From Apteryx mantelli (taxonomy: Eukaryota; Chordata; Aves; Apterygiformes; Apterygidae), in contig NC_089978.1 in assembly GCF_036417845.1 (NCBI RefSeq), forward strand, positions 122,728,183 through 122,792,182: a DNA stretch of 64,000 nucleotides, given 5' to 3'. Shown here piece after piece: positions 11,478 to 25,100 of this stretch (its first letter is position 1; every line of letters begins with the position of its first letter). The notes under the pieces were generated by a model that saw nothing but the letters and a program-made list of their open reading frames with translations, was not told the DNA's origin and searched no databases. The position numbers were made by a program, and so were the translations under genes.

Positions 11478-14400
11478 CGCTCACATCACATACAGTAAGA
11501 GGTATCTTGTAAACTCCTCCTGCCCCTCCGGCACTGAGCTGAATAACAAAAATTTTAGGGGACATAATAACAGATGTCAGAGTCAGAAACTGAAGATTTT
11601 CCAGGCAAGCCACTAGGCAGATAGGAACAAAGGTTTGTAGGGCTGGATTTTTCAGAAATGCCTTTTTCATAAGGTTAGTTTTTTTGCAAGCACTTAACTA
11701 AAAGCCCAGATTTCTAAATAGCCTGAGCACCTGACACCTATCTGTCTGCAAGCCTCAGTCCAGCCTGGCTGACCCGGGCTGTACGCGTTTGGGTGACGGC
11801 CAAACCTCCAAAAAGCAGTATAGGTGAGTGGACTGAGGACAGGGAAGAGGTAAGTCAGCCCCAACACTGACCTGAGCTAGCCCCTTCCTCTCTGGGGAGA
11901 GGAACAGGGGAAAGGAGCACTTGGGGAACACCCATATGAGCAGTACAAATATCCTGGACATTTAACTTAAAAGTAAATCAGAGGACCCGGTTAGGGGGTT
12001 GTGCCCCGTGTATAAATCAATGGAGACCCAGGAACTGCTGATGCTGCTGTTTGGATATACCCAACTCTTCTCCCAGAACAATGAGACCAAGCAAATGAAG
12101 TGCTGAACCCGGAGTCTAGGCCATACATTGTTTCAGGGAAAAATCAGAGCACTGATGTCCCCTCAGCCACACTGGTCTCAGCAGGTCCATGCTCCTTCCC
12201 TAGCCCAGTCCCTGCCCTTCAGGCTTTGCTTACAGCCTTAACTACTCTCCAAAAGACCGTGTGACCGTCCCTCGGGCACACCCATTCCTATCCGTGGGTA
12301 AACATCCTCACCTGAGATGATACAAAAATAGCTCATACAGCTACTGTGAATCATTATTTTTGTGCCTTTCTGCTTCGTCATTTTTATGTCTGTGTTTCTC
12401 TTTCTCTGCCAGCTGTTGATCATGGTGCTGAAAGCAATGCAGTTGCAGCTGTCGAACTGCTCATGCACCGTCCACTGGGGCAAACAGCCAGCTAGACCTC
12501 ATTTGCTATTCAAACTTCTACTGGTAAACTAACTTTCAGGTTTCTGTTTTTTCATCAAGTGGCTTATATTTTTGCAAATTATTACATCCCCAAATGACTG
12601 TGATTGCATTTTAAAATATTTTTTTAATTTGAATTGCTGCACAAATCAACCTTGAATCATGCAAATAAATTGGGGAAGCCAGCAGGCTCAAATCATAACA
12701 TGACATGAAATTTTCAGACATGCTCTCACATACACAGTTCCTTCCCTCCCTTCAGCTCCTGATATGATAACTAATTATCTAAAGCTAAAGTATCAGTATT
12801 CCATTTATGCTAAAGAAACATTTTGAATACGCATTTGAGTAGGTTCAGTAATTCATTTACATCGCTCTGCAAACCAGGATTCCTTCATGCTATCATCTTT
12901 TTCCTGCAAAGTATCACATGTCATTTTTCCTTCCTTGACTGATTTTCACAGTTCTATTCTCCTGTGAGATTTCTGGAAGGTCATTCTGGCCTGAACAAAA
13001 GCAGCGAGAATGTGAATCCTGTGAAAAACTGTTTCCTAGACCATTTTACAGATATTAAATGGTAAAAATAGCTCCAACAGATTATGAAACAAGACTCTGG
13101 ACTATGGAGCCAGATCAAGTTGAAGGGGATCCAACTGCCAACCTGGAAACAGGATCTTGGATTCACAAACATTTTTCATTCTCCACCTCTCTGAATTTTC
13201 GGAACAGGAAAAAGCAGGCAAGGTTGGCTGAAGCTACATCCTCATGTACCAAAGCTTTCTAGTAGGACGAGAGGGACCTTTTCAGGGATGTGAGGATTCA
13301 TTCCAGGCTTTGCTGGTGTACTCATGTTAACACTATTATGTTTATTACTATTACTAAAGTTTTGTTTTTAAAATAAAACATTAACAAAAAATTTCCATAA
13401 ACTTTCAGATACTTTTAATGAAGTCATCATAACTGGACCTGACCACTTAGCGATCATTAAAGGAATTGCACTTTGTTTAAAAAAACAAAACATAGGTCCG
13501 ATATATTTATTTATTTATAGGAAATGTCCTTGTCAGCTTTAACCATTTAATTTTCTGCAAAACACATCCTAATCTTCCAAAAGTCTTTCCAAATAACTTT
13601 GAAAACTTGGGTGCAGCTTGTGCAAACTCCTTTCAACATACAGCAAGCATTTAGACTTAGCAACATTCCAGCAAAGGACAGTGACAGCTACTGCGGCTAG
13701 AAAGACGTTCTCTTTAAATTGTTTACAGCATCTGCCACACGGTGATTAAGAGCCATATACACTGGCTGCTCCTTCCAGGCTCTTTTCCTCCCTGCTGGCA
13801 GCTCCTAATGCTACTGGGACCCCAGCCCCAGCCCCAGCCCCAGCCCCAGCCCCGTGTAGCTGCCTGTATCTGGTGCCTGCAGCATCTCTTTCTGACCTCC
13901 CTTCTCCCAGGGACCAGACTCATTCAGCCTTGCCCCACCACCAGGCAGAATTCACGACTGGATTTGTTACATAAATAGTCCTTCATTAGGACAGCACAGA
14001 AGGCAACAAGCAAAACACGAGGTAACAACAGCCAGCGCACATCCATCACACCATTTTAAAAAGTTGATTAATTGCTTTAAACACAGGCCAGGCAGGAATA
14101 TGAGGCTGAGTCGTTAACAATACCACTTATTTCCACTTAGCGTGCATATCTTTAAGTGCATTTAGTCAAACATTTCCTGATCTGTTCATCTTTGCATAGA
14201 CTTCTGGCGGACTACAGATATCCTTTGTTTGTTAATCACGTCCCCTGCTCTCTCTTACTTTAGCTGCACAGCAACTTCACTTTTCACACCTGCAAAGAAT
14301 GGCCTGAGCTTAAGGCATTTTCCAAAACACAATGAAAGCTTGGAAATAATTAGGCAGAAGATAGTTCTGCAGCCCTTGTTTGAAAAATACTTTGATTCAC

Positions 14401-16105
14401 ATCAAAGAGAGATTCTTCCCCTTCTTTCCCTTCTGTTTCTAATGCTCCTGGATGCTTTCCCCAGTTCCAAGTAATTCAAAAAAGGATGTAAAAGAATTAA
14501 TTGCATACAGTCACTAAATGAGAACATTTCCACATGACCCAAGTGACTAATGACATTGACAATCACAGAAGTGAATTTCTGCAAAGCGTTACCGACAAGA
14601 GCCAGTCAGAAACAACTGTAGATTCTGCTCACACAGTCAAAAACTTTTTTTTTAACATCCAAACCCAGGTTAACAACTAGGTAGTTACATACTGTGTCAG
14701 TACCTTTCTGAGGCATCTCTCAAAGTGTGGCCCATAAATAGAGCAAACCAGAGGGCGATGCTTTCATCCACCGCTGAACTTTAGCGACTTTTGGAGGTTA
14801 GTATACCAGTGCTAGTAGCAGGTGCTAGTGATAGTCCTTACTACTACTGTTGGGAAGCCGCATATCAAATGTAATCGAACAGACCTGGCACTTTAAAACA
14901 TGCCAACAAGTAAGGCACGCAGAGGCTGCAAAGCACAGCAAATCACTGCTGGACCTGGAGAGCTACAGCGCGCTGGGGTGATGCCGGCAGCTGAGCCCAC
15001 TGCCCTGGCTGTGGGCTGCAGCAGGATCCAGCTCCAGTTGCCAGAGGCACAGTTTCACATTTGTGCTGAAGTTTTAGAAAAGATGTCACAGCTGTAGTTT
15101 GCATGCAACCACAGCTGTTTATCCCTGGTCATTCTTGACTCAAATGTTTGATCGTGAATTCTCCCCAAACTGCCCCCACTCTTGCACTGTCATTATCTGC
15201 AATAAAGAACTGCAAATTACGGATCATCTGGCAAGCACAGCAGAGAAATGAGTGAGAGGGGCTGTTTGGCTCAGACCTAACTCGTGGTGGAGTACATCTA
15301 GCTACAAAACCACACGTTACCAGGGGACAGCCTATGTTGTGGTCAATAGGAAGAATGCACTTGTTTGGTTAACCACCTGTCCCTACTCACCTCCGTGTTT
15401 CGGACAAAATTGCTGCAAACATCTGAGTCTTACAGAGATTTTTCGGCAATGTACTATAATAGCAATGGATTAATTAAAATGTGCTTATTCCCTGAACCAT
15501 TGTTGTGCAAAGTGCATTTCTGGTTCTTCTATTCTTATTCTTCCTTGTAGCTCAGGAGGAAGAGAAAGGAAAAGGAAAGAAAAGAAGAAAAGGAGAGGAG
15601 GAAATGAAAATGAATTATTTTGGAAAGATTCAATATCAAAAGTTATGCTTTATTGGGGTTTTAAAGCTGTGTTTTTTATCATTAGGTTTGTCACACCATT
15701 TCTCAGAAGAGCAAGACGGCCAGCGCCTGTGGTTTGCTCTCATTGGAAGCACCCCCGGTTGCTATCAGGATCCTAGAGCGAGTCCCAGCGGCAAGGTGTA
15801 GGGCTCTTGGTGGAGGCCGCAAGCATGATGCTGCTCACTTCGGCAGCGCAGGAAGCAGCATCGTTCATCCATTCCTCCCCTCTTCCTGTTCCCACCCCCA
15901 CTCGTCAAGTGATTGTCTGCGGTGGAAATTTTTTCTGTTGAGGCACAATGTCTGGGTTCTGCATGCATGTGCAGTGCAAGAGATAGATAAACAGCCTGTT
16001 TGGTCACTGACTTTCATTCTGTAACATATCCAGGATAGAAAGCAATTCAAACAGGGAAAGCACACCAAAACTAGCTACCCAAAGGTGCAGAGATCCAGTG
16101 GAAGG
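11478..16105. other. Intergenic region between divergent CD200 and GCSAM
   Basis: Roughly 4.6 kb separate the CD200 promoter from the first GCSAM coding exon, and the two genes are transcribed away from each other. No exon of SLC9C1, which lies here in human as I recall, is seen. The stretch contains the CCCCAG hexamer repeat and otherwise unremarkable AT-rich DNA. Regulatory elements for both genes would be expected here, but none beyond the CD200 promoter can be named. Confidence 0.65.
13820..13853 (-). repeat. CCCCAG hexamer repeat; G4-forming on minus strand
   Basis: Six C4 runs are separated by AG (13820-23, 26-29, 32-35, 38-41, 44-47 and 50-53). The minus strand therefore has six GGGG runs with two-base CT loops, a textbook G-quadruplex motif. 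It lies midway between the CD200 and GCSAM starts. Confidence 0.9.
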
Positions 16106-16131
16106 ATGGGAAACTGCCTACCAAGAATAAG
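16106..16131 (+). CDS. GCSAM: GCSAM exon 1, myristoylation signal
   Basis: ATG GGA AAC TGC opens an 8-codon exon (MGNCLPRI plus two bases) that ends at a GTAGGT donor, phase 2. Human GCSAM starts MGNSLLREN as I recall, so length and motif agree. Gly2 fits N-myristoylation, and Cys4 could add a palmitate as in other MGNC/MGC proteins. The exon is too short to find by ORF length. Confidence 0.72.
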
Positions 16132-19100
16132 GTAGGTTGCATATCATTTTACGCTTAATTATTACAGAACAGGGCTAAGAGAAAGATTTTATTAAAAATA
16201 GGAACAAATGATACCTGTAACTGAATCAACCTTAAGGGACAATGTAAGCAGTCTGTTGATTAGACAAAGGGAATTTGCTAAGCAAATTAAGATGAATAAT
16301 ATAGTTCTTAGTACGTCAGAGATTATTGCCTCAAGATGATTTTTATGGAGATGATTTCATCCATAGATTTTCAGCACTGAAAGCTTGTGAAGAGGGTAAG
16401 GATATTATGGGTGAGGAATACAAGAAGCAGAGAACAACTGGTTTCAAGACAGGAAAACTATGTCTAAAATTTCACCTTGCCAACTCCTAGCTATTGCACC
16501 ATGTCTCATCAGGACAGCCTTTTATACACACTGTAGAGAAATAGACTGTATTTATAACATATATTTAAGTAATGTATATAGTACATATATAAATATACTA
16601 TATTTATTTACAAGCGCATGTTCAATTGTTTGCTAAGGAGGTGTCAAGACAGAGGAGGCTACACAGCAAGCACCATGTAAGACAGGCAGGCTACCTTCGG
16701 GGCCGTCTGCAGTGGAGCTGCTCAGAGCAGGGACCCCTTGCGTTGCCTGGGGTTGGCCAGGCTGCTGCTCTGCTACAGCCACCAAGCTGCCATCACTGCC
16801 CTCCACTGAGGTGAGGGTTTCCAAAACAATTCACTGCTGTTCGGCACAGCCAGGACCCTTCATTAGTGGCACCCATAGAAAGGCAGAAAAATTAGATTAG
16901 AAATCGTCCTTTTATCCAGATAAAATAAGCCACTGGGATATTTCTGAGTTTATTGCACCCAAACAGGCTGCACAGGACGTGCAGGAAAGGTTGTGTTCTT
17001 GAGCAGCATGCTACAAAGGCACAGTATGGTGGTGCCTTCACCTGACCTGGCTAGTCATAAGGAAAGCCATCCAGAAAAGTCAATGACGCTGTAGCGTAGC
17101 AGCCACCAAATGCTTCTCCCACCTAGATACACAGCACCTTTTGCCTTTACTTTCTCTGGGTATTCATTTTGCAGCATCGCTTCTGCAAAATACTCTCCAA
17201 GCTCTTGGTCTGTGCCTTTGTACTTCCAAGGGCTTTCTAGAGACACTTCTCCAAGCAAACACTTGAAAAACTGTTGTGTGGACAGGTGAATTCCTTGGTG
17301 GCTCATGGAGCCTCTTAGAGGAAAATCCCTTCTATTTCCCGCAGAGTTCTCAGTAGATCAAAGAAAAAGTCATGCAACCTCCAAGTAGTCAGCCTGACAT
17401 CTTACCCTATCTTAAGGAGCTCAGATGAGCCACTTGGTTGCCAAAATTAAATGTTCTGTTTATTTCCAAAGACAGTGTAGCCCCTCAACTCCCTACAGTT
17501 TTGCAGTCAAGGGACTAAGGAATAATGACCTTGCCTAGCCTTGAGGGGAAGGGGCAACAGTCCCCAAAACATAAAGTCTTGATCTCAAGAAGCGGTTTGA
17601 GTCAAGCCAAGAAAATTTAAGGAAGGGTGTTAAGAGGATGAGGCCAGACTCTTTTCAGTGGTGCCCAGCAATACGACGGAAGGCAACGGGCACAACTGAA
17701 ACACAGGAAGTCCTCTCTGAATATGAGGAAAAACTTCTTCACTGTGAGGGTGACAGAGCACTGGAACAGGTTGCCCAGAGAGGTTGTGGAGTCTCCTTCT
17801 CTGGAGATATTCAAAAGCCGCCTGGACGTGATCCTGTGCAACATGCTCTGGGTGACCCTGCTGGAGCAGGGGGGTTGGACTAGATGATCTCCAGAGGTCC
17901 CTTCCAACCTCAACCTTTCTGTCATTCTCTGATTCTGTGAAAATCCATGTAAAGTCAGTAGATCGTAACCTGTGCAGTCAGTGGCAGCGAGGAGCAGTAA
18001 TAAGCCCAAATGCCTACTGGATCTCAGCCCCAGGCTCTTAGCTCCTAATCTTGCTGAATCTCTCTTTTTTTAAGTGCCTATGTCACTTCTCTGGAAGGAA
18101 CTTCTGCTGCTTTTGAAACATTCCCAACAGCAGCAGGAATCAGGACACTGCAAACACAATTTTCATAATGCAGATTTTTCATACTAGCTACAGGTGGGGC
18201 CAGTGAAACCCATATTCCCCATTAGAGGGGAGAGGATGAAAGTCCACCGAAGGGAGAGAAGGCACCTGTTACAGTGCTTGTCACACCCTGCACTCATGCA
18301 GCTCCACATGTTATTTTCCCCATTTTCACAAGCTCTTCTGATGACAAACAACTGCAAGCAAGAGGTAACATGGGGAAAGAATTAACTAGCTACTTTTTCT
18401 GTCTTGCTCAGGACAGAGAGCATCCACAACCAGTATCTCTCCCACTCCAGCTGGTTGTTAGTGCCAGTTCACAATGAGTTTTATGTAGCATGTCACTTCT
18501 CAGTCATCATCACCTGACTGCTGATAAGTCTGTATCTTTACAAAAAAATCACAGAACTTGGAGAGGTTCAGAGAGATAGAGAAATGACAAGGGTTTTTTT
18601 GCAGAAAACATGCATTCATGTGCACTCAGCACACATGTGCAATGACTCAGCATTCTGGTAAAGCTTCAGAGTGCTGCTGAAATTCGCCCTGGCAAGGGCT
18701 GCTGTGCTTTTCTGCCACCAGCTTTAATCATTATCAGACAGGATGAGAGATAGCGACAGCTAAGACTCATCTGCTCCAAAGCCCACGACAGGGTCCCATT
18801 CAGGCTAAAGGAAAAGTTCAAGTTACATCACGGAAGTTAGAGTTTATACACATTTCACAGTAGCCTGCCTGCCCAAGCTAACCTGATCCTACATTCTTGA
18901 AGGTTCTTGGTAGGCTGCACCTCATGCAATCAGTAATAATGGCACTAAGGCTGACGAGCAATCTTTCCCAAATCACCTCTGTTGGCTATGTGAGAAGCTA
19001 GGCATCTAACTGCTTTCTCAAATCCTCCTCTAAGTGTTTTGTTCCAGCATTCACAGCTTATATTGTTAAAAACCCGAATTCATAAGGAAAAAGGCTCATG

Positions 19101-22100
19101 TAATCACCCCATCCAGATGTCAGTGTCTCTCCTGAGTAGGTTCAGCCCGAGCTGGAAAAAATAAAGTAGACAGCCACCTGCGCATAAGGAAGCTCCTAAA
19201 AGGCTTGTGCAAATCAGCAGCCAGGTGGAGGAAATAACCTCAAATTCTCCTTCCATTGAGACTGACAGGCAAAGTTCAGCAGTTCAGCGTCCCACTCAGC
19301 AGCTGCTGGTGAACAAGCTCTGGCATAGGTTAGGCTAAGCCATGGCTGGCGCTGTCCTTTGACTCCTAGGGGAGAGGGCACAGGGGTAACTGTAGGGGTA
19401 GCACTAGTTATTGGACGAAGCACAGAAGTGAGGGGATGCTGGGCTTCACTGGCTAAGCAGCCATGCACCAAAGAAAGATGGGGCTTTTTTGTTTGGTTGG
19501 ATGCATTTTTTGGAGGGTTTGGCTGTTTTATGTCAGAGATGGTGGGTCTAAAGTGCTAGGTATGAGCAAAGTTATTTCCGGAGCAGTGACCTCTTGTGGA
19601 GGGAAAGCAACTTAGATGGAGAGAAGAGCTGCAGTGGCTCTCCACCGCAGGACCTTCTCCTGACCGCTAGTGTTGTAACGTCCTACCGCAGGTCAGCCAG
19701 TGCAGTGCGCAAGGCTGAAATTGGCCCTTACAAACTCGGCTTGGTGGATCCGTGCCCTGCAGCAGCAGGAGTGGGTGGCCTTACCAGCTGCCTCCTGCAG
19801 CCTCCACCTGGGAAAGCCTCCTTTGGGGACAGGAGGGGCAGCTGCGACCTCGGCTCTTGGCGCTTTGGCAGATATGGCTGCAGGCGAATCAGGCAGAAGG
19901 CAACGTTCATCTCAGGTGCGCAAGGGAGTCCTAACACAAACTGTAGCTCTTGTTACCAGACCGCTTGATACCGCAGCTGCTGAGAGAAAATTTAGCAACC
20001 TGGAGCTGAAAGATTTCAGATCCCACTGGTTATCCAGCGAGACCACCACTTCCTCTTCATTTAATTTCTTGACCCTCTTTTCTTCCACCTATATATCCCC
20101 AAGCCTGCCACTTCATCCCTTCAGTTTGGAAAGCTTACACTTTTCAGTTGCATTTCTATATTTGGCTTAACCACTTCCTGTGTTTATCAGCTTCTGGAGC
20201 TCATAGAACAGTACATGCAGCTTCTCTACAAATAGCAATGAGAAACTATTAAAAGCAAAGGAAATAAATTCTGGTTTTGTTTTTCTTTTAATAATTTTAA
20301 TCTATTAAAAATTAAATAATTTTAAAAATCACATTTCTCCTCTTTTGAGGTTGCTGGCCAGAACTATTTCCCAGTGCTTTCATTGATAAAGCCATATTTA
20401 TAATTGCTTACTAAAAAAATTATCTGCAGCCACAGGCAAGTCAGGCTCATGTTCTCTACCTAGACACATGCCTCAAAGCAGCCAGCGTGTCAGTAGTATG
20501 AATACAGATGCTGAGATATGTTTAAATTATCAGACCACACAATGTATTTTCCCACAGGATTCCACATTGCTGAATAAATAAGAAGGATTTATCTAAGGGT
20601 TATGCAGCAGTTTACTGTTCTAATCTACTGTGGAAACATATGGTATTTATCTTCTGACAATTCAGGAGAAGAGCTATCTAAGCCTAAAGGCCTATATCGC
20701 TTTTCCTTCCAAGGGAGGGACAGAAAAATCAGAAGCAAACTGACTGTAGGGAAGAAAAGGATGAATAAATAGATGAGGAAAAAGTAAAAATACTTACATC
20801 AAACTTATGACATCTGGCAGTTATGATATACTTCTAATGTAAATTACATATACCATAAATAGTTCATTTTAATAGTGTTTTCATAGGACATCTAGGACCT
20901 AATGTGTGAATTGTTTACATTAATATCTCCAGCTAAGCTAGAGGTAGTCAAAATGTTATACAAAATTCAAAGAAACCCAGGTAGGCCATCTGGAATGAGA
21001 TAAGATTAGCTTTATCTTTGTTCCCAGCCATAACAAAAGAGAACTAAATTCTCCCACTGAATGGGAGGTTGGGAAGTTAAGTTCATTAATATTTGTGGAA
21101 CTTTCTGCTACTCTGATAAGCAGATACACTGAGGGCATGTCCAGAAAGAATCTATTTTGTGCCAATTGCTGAATTTTGTAGTATATGAAATAAATAAGCC
21201 CTAGGAGTGCCTGTTTAGTGAGGAGAGTATGAACAGCGGCAAAGAATGGTATCATTACTTATTTACCTCGGGTCCTGGGAAAGAGAAATAACATGCAAAT
21301 ATGCAATTAGAGAGTTTCTCATAATGCAAATGCACAAGCAAGTTGAGTGCTCAAGAGCATTTCCTAGCTTAATATGATCTGGCAGCTTTACATTCCCTTA
21401 GTACATTTTTAGCACGTATGTAACTTTGACACTTAAATATGAATACCACATTGCAAAATGTGGTATTTTTTGTGGACTACTCCAAAAGCATTTTACAAAC
21501 ACAAAACCATAAACTATAAGCAATAGTGCATGCTCCAGTGAGCCTTGCTCTTATTACTAGAAAACCTGGTAATAGAATAATCCAGACATAATTTAAGGGA
21601 TCTTTAATATGCCAGATAATTTCAGTGCTTAGCCCTGTAAGTATAGTCTTTCACTCAAAACAAAGATTATTTTGACTGCCAGAGATTAGATCTCTCTAGA
21701 ACTGGCCTGTCTATCAGCTGCTGCTTTACAATCATGCTTGTACACATTTTTTTGTGTTACATAGCCACCTTATTTCTGTTCCTATTATTTTTACTTAAAC
21801 ACACCAGTGAGCAGAACTATGTGAATATTTTGTGGGGAGATGGGACTGGTTGGTCCTTGGCCATAGCCCATTTTATGTTAAATAAAATAATTTGTTGGAC
21901 CAGAAAAAAAAAGTTTTCCTTTTTCTTTTAAGCTATTTCCTGATTTCAGTCTTTTTTATTTCCTTTTGTCTTTGGAGGAACATTTGAAACAGTTTTAAAA
22001 TCAAACATTGAAATGCCATTATCAAAACACTACTAAATGTTTTCAAATGGCTATATATATATTTTTTTAATTGAGAGGACTAGAGGGTTTTATTTGAACG

Positions 22101-25100
22101 ACTGAAGGAAGCAAGTTGGCAGGAACTTCTAAATATTTTCAGTGGATAAAACAGGCGACTGGAAAACGATGTCTACAGGGCACCTGCTCAGGTGCAGGGA
22201 AAATCAGTGGTGCCCAGCCAGCAACTGGGCCACCGGCCGTTCGTTGCCTCCCTTGTCCGGCCCATGACGGGTTTCCTTCTTTCGCAGGAGCTTCGAGCTG
22301 CCAGTGCCCGCGCTGCCACCCTGCAGGTAAGGGCAGTGGTGGCTGAGCCAACCGCGCTGATGGCTCAGTGTCTTCTCAGGGGGTGAGGGGGCACCCTCCG
22401 GCCCTTCCTTGAATACCCGATGGTGGGTTTTGCCTTGACTAAGCTGCCGTCGGAATCGCCTCTCGCCAGCTTTTCCTCACCCTTAGGACGCCATGCAGCT
22501 TGGTCTTGTCCCCCTCTCCTTCCTCTCCTTGCTCTTACATTTCCAACGCTGGTTCCCCACGAGTTGCTGCATCCCTGCTTTGCACACAGGCTCACGGGCT
22601 TGCACACGGGTGGCACAGCGAAGGTTCCGGGAGAGCCCATGGCCGTCCCGTTAGCCGGTATCCCCCGCAGCAGCCCCGGGGGCAGCAGGAGACAACTTCA
22701 CCCAGCCTCCGTGGAGAGCTCCAGTGCTGTCACCAGCGGTGGCATTACTGAAGTGAGAGAGGCCCATGGCAAGCCCCAGGCGCAGGAGCTGTGGCTCCCA
22801 TGCCCACACCGTGCTCAGCTACCCTGTGCTGGGCGTCTCCACGTGCCCTGTGATGCTTCACCCTCACTGAGAACACCTCTAGGATGAAAGCTTCATCAAA
22901 ACCAGTACATCCCCATGATGAGTTTCATTTTTGAAAACAAACTGACATTTTCTCAGGAAGAAGAAAAAAACCTAAATAAACAAAAGAACAGATTTCGTTT
23001 GAAAATTCCCGGTCAGTGCTAAGCTGATTTCCATAAACCCCAGGGGACTTCCTCCTGTCTTTCACTCAAAAGCAGTGCCAGAGTTGTCTCGGTCACAGTA
23101 TGCCCCAGCCACAAGCCAGGCCGCCAGCGTGAGCACTGCCCCGTGTCGCAGTTGACTGCCCCGCTTGCTGTGGGTATGTGGTGGCACCACGCCATGTTGT
23201 GGGGAGGCCTGAGGACCCCTAAACCAGGAAGGAGAAGCAGTCACCTGGACCATTTGCAGTGGCAGGCACCAGCTGTGAGCTGCCACTTGCATTCAGCACG
23301 CTGCTCCAGAGCCGGGGGAGCACAACCACCCATTCTCCATCTCACCTGCAAGGGAGCTGGGCTGTTGGCACTCTTCCCATCATCTGTCACATCCGCTACA
23401 TCTGTCCTTGCTGCCTTCCTTCCACTGCCAGCTTGTACTCCTGCCTCTCATCACTTTTTCTCCCATGTTGCTTCTCAGCATTTAGTGCCTGCTCGCCCAT
23501 CTGGAGCTATTTCACACAGACAAGTCCAAAACGGGCGATTCCTCCTCAAAATTAGGAGCCTTGCTGAGACACTGCCACTTTCCCCAGGGGACAGAGGCTG
23601 CGCTTCACGTGAATGGCTAAATGTGTTTATGTCGGCCGGCAGCTCCTAATTTGTCCCTGTCATCCACCCACCCGTGTGGATGATGATAGACCTGATCTGT
23701 GCCTCTCCTCCCTTTGCACAGCCCCAGGTCCAACAGCGAGAGTCCCAGTGCCCCCCTTGGCCTCTCCCCCATAGACACCAAGCAATGTTGCCTTCCACCC
23801 TACTGGCAGTCAAAAGGAAAGGCAGAGAGGGCAAGCAAGGAAAGTTGTGTGAAGCAACTTGTCCCACCTCGCCCAAGGAAAAGAAAGAGTGAGCTACCCA
23901 CACGGCTGCAGGCACATGGCTCTAAGTAGAGTGTGTGGGTCTATCAGTGCCAAATCTAACCCACCTGCCCTTATTTCCATATTCCAGGTGGAAAATGTGC
24001 ATCTGCATCCGAAGAAAAAGATACTCCCACAAGGAAAGTAAGTAACGTGGCTCTTCACGTGACTAGAAGGCAGAATGGAGAGGGTGAGAGCATGGAGGAT
24101 GCCCCTTGGCCAGCACCCAGCACTGCTGCAATAGATGGGAAAAATCCACTCCCTGCTGCATATATGCACATATGTAGCCTTGGGCATCAAGTTCAGTGAG
24201 GAGAAAGTTTCCAGGCATTTTGTGTCCCAGCTGGAAGAAACTTCTTTGCACCCAAAGAGGGGTGCTACATGAGCCAGGCACCAGCCTGCACTGGGTTATT
24301 TGGGGCCTCTATGTTATTTTGAAATACTCAGTGCTCATGGCAGGCCCTCGCTTGTAGCGAGCACGTATGCTGGCACCCTGCGTGCGACAACTGCGGGAGC
24401 ATTTCCGGCAGCGTGAGGGGGCGGGCGAGCCGCCGGCGTGTAGCAGGATGGGAGAGGCAGTCCTGCCGCAGCTTTGCTGCCGCTTACACCACACCTGCCG
24501 TGGTTACCTCCACATGCGCCGGCAGCTTCGCGGCCACTGCGCGCTTCCGGGCTGCTCCCTGATTACCCTGCAGCAGCCTTTCGCAAAGGCGCATCACAGC
24601 CAGGTGTGCAGGCTCAGCAGCCCCTGAACAGCGGTGTGAGAGCATCCGCTGTGCAGGATTCCTGTGTTACCCCCCCACGATCTGTGCAAAAAGGGGGGAA
24701 ACCAAGCACCAGAGCTTGTGTGAGGCAGCCAGGGAACAAGGCAGAATAAGTAAGGGCCAAGCGAGAGTGACATTCCCAGGTGATCACCATGAGCCCGTGT
24801 TCCTGCATAGCCCAGCAAAGCACGGGAACATTTTAGGAATTTTCCTAGAAACACTTCGAAATATCCATGCAGCCGATGTCAGTAGTATTAAACCCACACG
24901 TTGTCCTGGCACGCACTTGGCCTAAGTGAAATCCCACAGGCACATCTGGAGTCACGAAAGCATCGCGAGCGGAGGCGGGAACAAGACAGGACCTGCACCG
25001 CTGGCGAGAGCCCTGTGACTCATGCCAGCTCTCATGCCACTGAATTCACTGCGTAGAGTTTTGAGGGAAACAAAGCTAAGTTTCCCACCCAGAAGAAAAA

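Larger units (their letters stand above)
16132..22287 (+). other. GCSAM first intron
   Basis: A 6.2 kb intron, longer if exon 2 is not used. It holds one well-preserved CR1 3' end (17635-17940) and two ATGCAAAT octamers (21293, 21324). Open frames around 19.6-20.2 kb overlap each other and match no family I recognise. Confidence 0.6.

Noticed and set aside
19594-20170. Overlapping plus-strand frames of 124 and 156 codons in GCSAM intron 1
   Set aside because: They overlap in different frames and show low-complexity Ser/Ala/Leu composition and no family motif. Local GC content explains the lack of stops.
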